DNA from: Bolinopsis microptera
Taxonomy: Eukaryota > Ctenophora > Tentaculata > Lobata > Bolinopsidae
Assembly: GCF_026151205.1 (NCBI RefSeq)
Contig: NC_087084.1
Span: forward strand, 12,303,453-12,367,452
DNA length: 64,000 bases
Reading direction: 5' to 3'
The position numbers and the translations under genes are program-made. Within the stretch, counting starts at the first letter, position 1, and each line of letters opens with the position of its first letter. The notes under the pieces were generated by a model. It was not told where the DNA came from and made no database searches. It was given only the letters and a program-made list of their open reading frames with translations. This document shows positions 35,501 to 46,000 of this stretch, one piece after another.

Positions 35501-36502
35501 AGCCAATTATCATGGTAGCACTTCCTTTCATATCAAATTCATAAAGTACACATGCGGCTTAAAAACGCTTAAATTTGCCGCATTTCTTTATAATTATTGC
35601 GATTTTGTAGGTAATATTTAAATTCATTGAGAGTATACATAAATACATTAACAGCCGCAGTTTAATCGAAATCAGATACCTAGTAATTCTTTTCAGGTGC
35701 GGGCCTCAGTGATTCTGCTGATTATAATAATCATGTTTTCAATCTCCACATTGCCCACTTTTATTGTGGCCCTCATGTTCTGGTCTAAGATGACCCTAAG
35801 GATTCCTATCCAAGTCCCCATAGTTCTTCATTGGGTGCTCCAGAGTAATGCGAGTCTAAATCCAGTAATATATAGGTGAGATTAACGTCTCTTTATCAAT
35901 GTCATAATATCCGTAGAATGGGAATGATCAAATTAAATTATCGGTTAATTTTGTAATCCAGATCAACAAGAACATATCTTTTATTTGTGTGCTGTCTTAT
36001 TGCCGTTCGGTGAGAAACATCAATAAGATACTTTCTCTATAAGAAAACCCTTGTGCTTGAAATTCACCCACTCTATATCCCCAGTCTGCTGAATAGACAG
36101 TACCGTACCACGTGGGTTGAGTTCGTAGCACGGCACCAACACCTCGCTAAACAGAGACGTTCCCTGGCAACAAACCCTCTCAACATGGACCGGTCACGTG
36201 GTTATAGTCGGGGGAATCTAGCTCCTAAACCTCTACTCCGGAGACAAGCTGTACCCATACCTGCTTGTAATGAGGAGTACAGGAGACAAGCTGTACCCAT
36301 ACCTGCTTGTAATGAGGAGTACAGGAGACAAGCTGTACCCATACCTGCTTGTAATGAGGAGTACAGGAGACAAGCTGTACCCATACCTGCTTGTAATGAG
36401 GAGTACAGGAGACAAGCTGTACCTGCTTGTAATGAGGATAACAGGAGACAAGCTGTACCCATACCTGCTTGTAATGAGGATTACAGGAAGACGCAAGATT
36501 GA
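32587..36502 (+). CDS. Receptor B: class A (rhodopsin-like) GPCR with repeated cysteine tail
   Basis: Seven exons join in phase: 32587-32767, 32927-33069, 33495-33621, 34055-34184, 35238-35367, 35697-35875, 36085-36502 (435 residues; the ATG at 32656 would give 412). Class A landmarks: GNLGV in TM1, LANLATADL in TM2, conserved Cys before TM3 (FC, end of exon 2), VRF at 131-133 instead of DRY, Trp/Pro-rich TM4 with GWDEYVYSPVTFSCGI giving the loop-2 Cys, Pro plus SYS in TM5, TLP in TM6 and NPVIY (292-296) in TM7. TM7 has Gln, not Lys, at the retinal-lysine position, so it is not an opsin. The layout recalls the amine/melatonin/opsin branch, but the ligand is unknown. The C tail carries six copies of RRQAVPIPACNEEY. 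Intron 3 contains a perfect 25-bp hairpin, intron 4 a 16-bp minisatellite. Confidence 0.88.
33720..33791 (+). other. Perfect 25-bp stem hairpin in receptor B intron 3
   Basis: Arms 33720-33744 (CTGTAGTAGTTGTACAGCAA...) and 33767-33791 are exactly complementary, with a 22-base loop. Size and shape resemble a pre-miRNA, but perfect pairing also fits a young palindromic element. Confidence 0.85.
34193..34483. repeat. 16-bp minisatellite in receptor B intron 4
   Basis: About 18 near-perfect units of AGGTTAATTACCTACT begin nine bases after the exon 4 donor. The unit is itself a palindrome (GTAGGTTAATTACCTAC across units) and abuts CTACCAAGACGCGG, the end of the short hairpin element family. The terminal hairpin of that family (GTAGGTT...AACCTAC) looks like the seed of the array. 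Confidence 0.92.
34482..34524 (-). repeat. Short hairpin element, copy 3 (internally deleted)
   Basis: Read on the minus strand it begins AACAGGTGATACTCGTAAG and ends CGCGTCTTGGTAG like the copies at 12403 and 13469, but the central hairpin half is missing. Confidence 0.7.
34528..34625 (+). mobile_element. Half copy of the 14162 MITE family
   Basis: Matches the left arm of the 14162 element (TTACCT..GGACCCC.GGCT, TGTTCATTA, GGCGGAATGACAGGC, GAGC.CGG.CCAGT) with substitutions and an insertion. No matching right arm is seen nearby. Confidence 0.65.
36238..36490 (+). repeat. 42-bp coding repeat in the receptor B tail
   Basis: Six units encode RRQAVPIPACNEEY; the fifth lacks two codons (PI) and the last two read NED rather than NEE. 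Units are nearly identical in DNA, so the array is young. It lies wholly within exon 7, about residues 349-430, in the predicted cytoplasmic tail. Confidence 0.95.
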
Positions 36503-39109
36503 GATTGTCTAAGATACTCTGAATAAATCTGAGATTCTCTAACTTCTAAGACTGATTAATTGTGTTTTTGTGATGTATTGCGAGGATATTAATTAGATTC
36601 AACAGCTTACGATTATCTGATTATGTTATTATCAGAGATCTTAACCGCCGATTCTAAATCGTTCCACTGTTGACTACAATATCTGATCATCACGTATCTG
36701 TCACAGACCTCAGATTGAGATTGTGACCAAACAGATATTATATCTGTTATGTAACGATTGTTCATATTCGCAATAAACAATAGAATAAATGCTTGCACTG
36801 TACATCGACCAATTTTCATTACTGACCCAGTGCAGTTATAGTGATTGAATTGCAAACTGCAGACGACGCAAATTTTGTCCTTTATTTTGGAAACAAAAGC
36901 TCACGAGATGATAATTATGATGGGCTAATTTTCAGAATGAAACTTTTATCTTGGATACTTTGGATTAAATATACTTGTTTACATATTGCTGGAAAAGGTG
37001 TCGACCGAGGGACGACCCTTTAAATAGAATCGAACTAGTCTAATTTCCATTGAAAATGAAATTACAATTTTCAATGTAAATAAGACTATTAGAATATTAG
37101 GTTACTATGCGGTAAACAAATCGTCCACGGCTACGATCAAACACCGAAAACTTTAAATTTTGTGAATTTTGAGCATATTCAACAGCCTTATTGGAACAAT
37201 AGTTTGAGAAACGAACTCCCGAACGAACCAGTAGGAATTTATATCCAGTAGGAATTTATACTTATAGCGAGTACGGTTTTTAAGCTAGTACGGTTTAGTG
37301 CCGGCTCTAGAGCCACTTTTTCACCATCGTTAAGTTTTAAAAACCTCATGCCCTTCAAACAATAAAACTGAAAAGTTGTAACCTTATCGGACGTTATTTG
37401 ACCGGAAATTTAATGTACGCTAGGGCCTCCAGCGTTCAATTAAATTCTGTTAAAATAAAATCCGATAAGGTATACATTTTTACATTGCATGGTTATGAGC
37501 GGTTATGAGCATTGGTAACGTTTCATTGCCTAAACTCTAGTCAATTTTACGACCTCAACTTGTCATAGTTTTTAGCTGTTTTACAATTCTACCATTAATT
37601 TTTCGGCAATTCAAATCTGTAATATATAAGCCATAGTATTTTTTGGATGAACTATTCAGCTAAAGTTAAACTGATATTTTTAATATTTGGGATCATTTTG
37701 CCGATAGAGGTACAAGTATTTATGTTATAAATTACATTATCCTTGATCAAGCTCTATATCTAATGCGTCAAATTTGATTTATATCTGCTGTGTATGATAC
37801 AAATAGAAGTTTCACTAATTATTGAACGACACAGTCAGAGAACTATTTATGGAACTATACATAATGAAATTACTTATGATAAACTCAAAATACTAAAGCA
37901 GCTCATCGTTTATTTACCAAATATCATCCAAAATGACAATACAACAAATTTCAAAAAACATCCAAATCCAAAGTGTACAGAAATACACTTAAACTATAAT
38001 ATCATGTCATCAGCCATATGCTAAATTTATCATCTACTCCGATCTAATCATCGCTGGACAAGACTTCTATAGAATGTTTATTTGTGTGTCTGACATGATG
38101 AGATCATGAATTCTACTTCCTTAGATTGGATTATCCGAGTTCATTAGTGATCCTCTACTCGCGGTGCAGACCCTTTGTTTTCTCCTATCTGTAGATTTGA
38201 AAGTTGATATGTTGATTGTTGAAATGCTGATTATTAGAGATAACATATTTGTATAAAATCATGGTTTTAATTTATTGTACCAACGATAATCGTCAACTTT
38301 GTTAATCGAAGCTTTTTCGAGATTCTCGATTATGTTCCAAATTATTATGGAATAAGGGGTAGTTCACATATTACGTAATCTGCCGAGGGGGTTGGGGGGT
38401 TACCTACATCGCTTCCTGTTAATATAAAACTCAGTAACATAAACGGAATTGAGATCTGGTAATATATTATGCGTAATCCTGTATAACTATAATCCTGTTT
38501 GATCCGTACCCCGTTTTATAGATCTAGATTGTAGAGTACGCAGTACGCTATATCAATATCTACCACGTACAACACTTTATACTATCACAAACGATTAGTA
38601 ACCGAACTAGAGTGCGCGTCCAACTAGAATACGTGAACGGTGAATCAAAGTGATACATTGATAATTCATAGTTTGGGTTGTTGTTGGGATCCCTACAATG
38701 GCGCAAAAGCCAAATTTAGCCAAATTAGGGCCAAACAATTGTTAAAAGACGTTTCACTTCCAAATAGTTTTGATCCTTCTTTATATCTTCCGATCAATTT
38801 ATACCAAATCTTGATCACAGTTGACAGTACACTCGAGGTATCCTCATGCCTCATCGGACTTTATTTGTACGCAATTTCCGGTCAAATAACGTTCAATAAG
38901 GTAACCAAAATCCAACAATCGACATTTGTAAGCTTAGCCTTAATACTAAACTGCGTTAATTCCCATTGATAATTCTGTATTTAACAATTTTATCAACAGT
39001 TAAAGGAGACGATGGCATTCTAACATCTCAACAGGATCAATCAACTCAATATTTGTATTATATCCCACAATGAAAAGACCACCATGATCGTGAACTGTCT
39101 GAACAACTG
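36503..39109. other. Spacer between receptor B and the membrane adaptor gene
   Basis: Contains a truncated Harbinger-like MITE end (38356-38402, preceded by TAA) and two inverted copies of a small repeat sharing CGTTATTTGACCGGAAATT (37383-37412 and 38873-38903). No supported gene. Confidence 0.6.
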
Positions 39110-41337
39110 ATGGACAATGTAGTTGAAGCACTTTTCCCTACTTTCGCCTCCCTTCTCACTGTATACCTGAAACTTGACGCAGGAATCATCCTCGAGTCGG
39201 ACGCTGAAACTTTCTTTTTATGGCTCAAGATCCTCCCTGCTCTGGCTACAGCCTTTGTCATAGGATTTATCCTGTTGATTGCGTTTCCGTTCGGGTAATT
39301 CGTTATTTAGCGGTCTTTCATTCAATTTTCATATACGTATAATTATCGTTAACCGTTTATCGTTAAGAATCTTGCCGCAGTTATGTTCAGTATATCAATA
39401 TTTTGCTGATTTTCTTAAAACAATAAAAGGCGTCTAATCTATTCTTATGTGCCTTGATATGATTACATCCGTCGAAAACTCTTACGGTCGCCATCAGAAC
39501 TCCTTTAGATATGCCATGATTGAATAATAAATTGAATCTGAAAGCGTTACAGCGATCATACTGTACATCATACTGTGTATAATATTGGCATTCTTGTTCT
39601 ACAAGTATACTACAAAATGTATACATGAAAAATGGTGACTTTAACTCCATATTAATTTCTTTCTTTCTTAGGCACAAGAGTTGTGGTCGTCCTCGACAAT
39701 CCTACAACGCGAAGACGCAAAACGAATTCACAGCTGATAATGGCGTAGAGTTAGACGGACCTAATGGCGAAGGAGTAGAATCTGATCCCGCAATTATTGA
39801 GCTACCACAGATGCATAATGAAGTTCATTGTCAACCACCTGAGAATCACGCGATCAGCGATAATCACTGGAACAACCAGAATCACGTAAACAACCACGAT
39901 AAACTTGATGATGAAGAGATAGAAACTAATTACAAGATCAACAAAAGATTGGCTAACGGTTTTGTCATGGTCAACCCTGAATTTGACGACAGACATCACG
40001 TGGAATATCGGTCAAGTTCGGAACGATCATCGAATCTACAAACGGACGATGACGGCGTAACAATGACCATTTCAGCTGAAACTGCGAATGTTAACAATAA
40101 CTACAAACCTATAATCACTGAGTCTGAAGGGCGGCAGTTATATGAATCTCTAGCTCTGAACCCATTGAATGAATCTCTGAACCATCCCCCCTCAGAGAAT
40201 GAATCCCTGAACCCATTTCCAGCCTACTACGATGAGGTGCCTCAGGAAAGTATCCCTCTCGAGAGTATCCCACCACCTAAACCTCTCCGGGCTGCCAATA
40301 GCATGAAAGCACTCCCTCGGCCTCCTTCTGATTCACCCGCTAAAAACCCTTGGTACATCAAACCAGAAAGGGGACATCAAACTTTAAAACCGCGACCAAA
40401 ACCACCACCGCGACCACCAAGCAATCAATTTGAAGACGAGCTGAAGCTAGCACTCCGCAGGGTGAGGACTAACTCGTCTATTTCCACTAATTACAGGGTT
40501 CCTAAAGCTGATCTTAACGGCCCTAGCCCAGGAACTAGCTCGTTAAACTTTGATAACGAGCTGAAAAAAGCGCTGACAATTAGACGAAGTTTGGTCAGCT
40601 CCAACAGACCTCAAGAAGTTTCTCAAGTAGATCTGCAACTCAGAAAAACAAAGGAATCAGTATCTGTAGCAAGTACTAGTGACGATGGTACCGTAACGGA
40701 CAGTGGGGATGACCAATATTCTAAAGGTAGCAACTCGGTGGTCTCTCAACCAATTCCTCGTCGGTCAAAACCACGTCGGCCTTTGCTGGAATCCGACTCG
40801 AGACCTCTCAGTGAAACTGACGTTAAAGTGATCGCGCAGTTCTCTGAGACCATGGAGAGGTTGAAGAAAAGGATGAGCACAGAGGAAGTAGCCAAGTTGA
40901 GATCTTCAATGTCCTCCATACATAAGATAGTGGGCAACGGGAGCAGCTCCAGTGATAGCGAACGTGGGAAGAAGAGTAGCAGTGAAGCTGAGACTAAAAT
41001 ACAAAACACTGGTGATCTGTCTGGAATACTGGTTGAAGACACTGAAAATAAAGTTGGGATTGGAGAGGTCAAGATTAACAACGGGATTGAAGCTGAGACA
41101 GAATTAATAAACAACGGTGCTGAGATTGAAGCCGAGGTGGAAGTGGAAATCAGCGAGATTGAAGCTGATGCAAAGACAAATGACCTCACCGTCAGTGGAC
41201 CTGATGTTGGAATAGTTACCAAAAGTAGCGACTCGTCCGCAGAACCAGTTGGAAAACCAAATGGAACTCTGGACATTATAATGCACGATCTTGACGATGT
41301 TATGGGCGAAATAACTTCCTATACTGATGCTAAATAG
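39110..41337 (+). CDS. Single-pass membrane protein with long proline-rich tail (unrecognised)
   Basis: Exon 1 (39110-39294) and exon 2 (39672-41337) join in phase (GG|G, Gly) into 616 residues. A short N-terminal part is followed by a hydrophobic helix (about 37-61, ending ILLIAFPFG) and a basic HKSCGRPRQ stop-transfer, so the remaining roughly 550 residues should be cytoplasmic. The tail is polar and acidic, with proline-rich KPRPKPPPRPPSNQ and PPPKPLRAANS (SH3-ligand-like). FEDELKLALRRVRTNSS and FDNELKKALTIRRSLVSS recur about 40 residues apart. A predicted helix, SETMERLKKRMSTEEVAKL, comes later. I recognise no family; a scaffold or adaptor role is inference. The start ATG gives the shortest protein with the helix intact. 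An AATAAA lies at 41872. Confidence 0.75.
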
Positions 41338-43032
41338 CTTCATCAAAATAATCATTTAAACAAAATAATGTTTAAATTTCGAAATTCTTACTCAATTTGT
41401 GTTTAATGCTACAACCGCTACAGTTTGTTGAAAGTTTTATGGACAGTTTCTAATTTTATGGACGAATTCATTATTTATAATTATAGTTCGTTGGTGTGAA
41501 ACCACTTGTTTCGCTGATCGGCCAGCGGCCTTCAATAGAACAATGCAAGTGATACAATCAGCTAGCTCAATCTCATTTAACCTGTTATAACTGTTGATTT
41601 CCGGACGTAATAATTACTGGTCTTTTGTTGTTTGGTCCGAACTGTTTAATTTAAAACAAAATAATTGCCAAATTCAGATTTTTGCATCAGCCAATTCTGT
41701 ATAAATTTAGAATTTATTTAATTCAAATGAGCAAATGGCACCGTTGTAGGTGTTCCTAGACTGTTGTAAAATCATTTTTTGGATGGAATGATTTTCATGA
41801 TATTTTGTAGGAGCATGTTCATCATTCCCACTTTGTGTTCTGATTTTTTTGGTTATTGCTCAAGAATTCTTAATAAACTTAAAAATATGCCTTTTCATTT
41901 CACCTGAAAGTGTTTCTATAATTTATTGAGGCGGTAAATTAAAAGACAAAAACACGATTTTTCTTTTTTTAAATTGATGGTTCTCCCGGCAAGAATTTGT
42001 TTTTATTTGGATTTTGGAGGTTGTAGTTCTACAAGTGCTAAGTAGACGTTGAAAATGATTTCCAAAATTGCAATTTACTGCATGGAAAAATTTAAGGATA
42101 TGGTTTGTTAATCTTTCTTGCCTCGTGAAAAATCTGGATTTTATTTTGAAGCAAATTATACATATTTATAGTATCAAACAAGATAGAAACGTTTTTTTCG
42201 AAACTGGAATTAATTTCTTGTATTGTTGTTATTGTAGCAAAACAGATAAGAAATCATTGATACATATCTTCGACAAAATTCAATAAAAATGTTTGCATTT
42301 TTACATGATGATAACAATTATCTATTTGAATTTAAAAAATTTGTTCATCTATGTGAAGAAGGGGATCATATAATACAATAGTCGAAGAAACATTTGTTTA
42401 TTTGAGCTTCCGATCAGCAAAAAATACTTCACCCGTGAGTTATCACTTATCTTGTATTCACTTTATCAGAGGCCTCTTTTTGAATAATTATCAAAGAAAA
42501 ATTGTACAGACAAAAACAAAACGATAGAGACGGTAGCTGTATTATAATTAAAACAGATCAAATGATTCCTCTAAGTTTTACTAAAGATCAGCAAATCTAA
42601 AATGATTAAAGCAATAATAAATAATAAATACATTACGAATAATTGGTCCTTATCAAGACAGCATTGGTAGTGAGTAGTCTGATCCAGTCATATCTTCAGA
42701 TATATTAAAACTAGCTCTACTAGTGTCACCTCTTAAGTCTTTTAAAGTTAGTTCGACAACAGGGTTTTGGTAACGGATAATCTTCGATACAAGATAATCA
42801 TATCTTTAAAATGTCAGGCTCTGAGGACTGAGAAACAGTTTGCTTTTTGAATTGTCTTGAGGGGCAGAGTGCAGACAAAAAGTCGATAATCTTTGATTGT
42901 AGCCCAAAGTCTAAGGGAAGCTTCTTTCGAAATCTTCATTTTTCAATAGTCATTCATGAAACAGGAAAATTTGAACAATGTTATGAGAGTTTGCTGAATG
43001 TGCAGAATGTAAGTGAACGATTCTAGAAGATT
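41338..43032. other. AT-rich intergenic stretch
   Basis: Probable 3' untranslated region of the 39110 gene followed by spacer and the 3' end of receptor C. Nothing else is recognised. Confidence 0.5.
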
Positions 43033-46000
43033 CTAGAAGGTTTGAATAGACATGACAGGCGCACTGATGGTGGACCTTAGCGAAGGTTTGGCCATGGACT
43101 CCTTGTACTTGATAATATCCTCCAACTTGTCCATCAGAATCCTGTTCCTCCCAAAGTAGATCAGAGGGTTCAGCGAGCTGAAACAGTGAAACATGGTTTT
43201 AAAATTCAGAATCTAAAAGTTATTCAGAAATGTATAATTTTTCTGTATGATGCTCCTGATTTTTCATGTAATCACCTTTTTTTATAAACATTTTTTAAAT
43301 TTTTTATAAGACTAGCATTGTACACAGGTTACAATTCACGGTTAATTTTAAGTAAAGTTTCAATCAACTGTAACTACAGTTACAGTTAAAGTAGATCCTT
43401 GCAAGACTTTTGAAATACCCAGTGATTATAGCAAACCTGCTGAGCAGTGTGGTAATGGTGAGGTAGAGGAAGAAGTAGTGAGCGAAGGAGGGAGACACGC
43501 CCCCCACCATAGACCTGTACCCCACAGAACCTGTGTACTCCATAAACGTCTCAAATGTCAGCACCCACCATGGTAAATAGCAAACAATGTACCTGAGTTG
43601 TGATGTGATGTTTCAGGTAGAATTAATTAATTAATTGATAAATTTCAGATGGAATTGATAAATATAATAAGATTCAAAGTTCAACGATTATCTAAAGTCT
43701 AACTTTTCTGAAATTTTGACTCTGAAAATTTAGTTTTCCCTCCTAGATTATTGTGAAACTGGAATGTTGGTAACTTACAAGAGAACGAGGTAGGAGATGG
43801 TAATAGCTGCTTGTTCCTGAGGGTCCACTTTCTGGACACGTTTGTTATCTGTATCTTTCTTCCTCAGCAGGTTCCCTTAGAACATTATAAGAGTATTATA
43901 TGATGTAGGGTTAACACTCATGGCACTATGATTAAAGTGAAGACAGGTTGATCTCCAAAATTTCGGCCTAAATTTACTTTCTAAATAATTCTTAAACGGT
44001 ACAAAATAATTCATTTTTGTTTTCATTGGAAACAGGAAAACGATGACCCCTTATTGGCAGCAAATCCCAGGTTTTATGCATCGGCCTCTCCCACATCCTA
44101 ATAAATACCAATATATTCCAATCTCTCCAACCTACCTCTCTCAGCACTCTTCTTCTCAGCCTCCTTTTCCCGTAGCCGAGAAGTCAGCCGATACACAACA
44201 GCCACAGAAGTGAGGACCATGAGGAGGCCGGGTACAATCACTACGAGGAAGACAAGGAAGAAGTACGCTGTTCCCACAGATTCGGGGTTGGAGACGTAAG
44301 GAGTCTGACGAGAGGGGTGTGAGGTTTTAACGGTATGTTGGGTGCAACGTTCGGTATCTCAATCTGTATTTAAATGAGTAGAAATAATTACAAATTATCT
44401 ACAAACACGTCATGATCGCCCTGATTAAACCCATCCTACCTCGTTTTGAGCGAGCATATCATTGCAGTCTCCCCCATTGCATTCCGGCTTCGTGATATCC
44501 TCGAAGTTGTAATGGCAGGCTGCGTAGTCCATATCCAGGGTGTACCGTGCATCTGTAGGGATGTTAATGTCAGTAGTTATATATAGCAGGGTTAAATCTA
44601 ATGTTAGATGAATATATTCTTTTAAATCATTTGATTATTGTGACATTAAGTGGGGTCCAGATCAAATGAGAAACTGCGTTCGTTAAAAAAATATAATACA
44701 TCGTATCCGTAGAATATGACGTATTCAAATGGCAAATGCAGTACGCTCAATCGTGAATCAGCATCAGCATCAACAAATATGTATCACTGACACTTACTTT
44801 TCATGAAAGGTACAACTGTAACGAGCAAGCTTATCACGTGGCACAGTGCCAGAGAAACCTTAACTCGTATTGGAGTCACCTGAAGTTGGGAGATACGTAT
44901 CAAGAACATGGATATCAGTCTGTTATCAGATTAGTCAGATATAATAACGATATTACTGGGTCTCGGAGGGTGGTAGAGAATAATAAGTATATTAGTTTTG
45001 CAAAGTTTTGTAAACATATTATAAGGGGAACAGGTCCAAAATGTAATTTGTTTTTGAGAGGTACGTGATGCGGCCAGCCAGCCATTATACTTACGATGGC
45101 CTTGTACTTGAAAGGTATGAAGATGGCAACGAATCTGTCCATAGCCCCAACAGCCAGAAAGAGCAGAATGGCCCTGGAACAGTAGTTGAAGAGGAAACCT
45201 ATAGTGTTACAAGCTATCACCGTCCCTGTGTCGTTATCTGGGAGATATAGGGAATATCAATCTCTGGCTTAAATGTCATATAAATTGGTTGATATAGGGA
45301 GTATAAAAAATGAAGTCAATCCCGCAACTTGAGCATTTAATTTCTTGTTTAAGATATTTACAGTAGGGTGATTAATAATAACCCTAATTATTACCCTAAT
45401 TACTAATTACCCTGCTGATAGAGAGTAGCGTGGAAGACTCTATCAGACATCAGGAGTATCAGAGTGAAGGGAGCCACGAAGAACACTATGATGTTATCAC
45501 AAACACACAGATTAAGAAGGATCAGAAGGTTGTTGTTGTTCCAGAGCAGCTTCGCTTTCAGCTGACAGAACACCGCTAGTGTCAGGCTGTTCGCTGTGGT
45601 AGTTAGTGTTACAGTTAGTGTTAGTGTTACAGCTAGTGTTACAGCTACTGTTAGTGTTACAGCTAGTGTTACAGCTAGTGTCAGACTGTTTGCTGTGATA
45701 GTTAGTGTTACAGCTACTGTTAGTGTTACAGCTAGTGTTAGTGTTACAGCTAGTGTTAGTGTTACAGCTAGTGTTACAGCTAGTGTCAGACTGTTTGCTG
45801 TGATAGTTAGTGTTACAGCTACTGTTAGTGTTACAGCTAGTGTTACAGCTAGTGTCAGACTGTTTGCTGTGATAGTTAGTGTTACAGCTACTGTTAGTGT
45901 TACAGCTAGTGTCAGGCTGTTCGCTGTGGTAGTTAGTGTTACAGCTAGTGTTAGTGTTACAGCTAGTGTTACAGCTACTGTTAGTGTTACAGCTAGTGTT

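Noticed and set aside
32587-36502. Receptor B as an opsin
   Set aside because: The TM7 position that carries the retinal Lys is Gln (LQSNASLNPVIY), despite an opsin-like TM4/loop 2.
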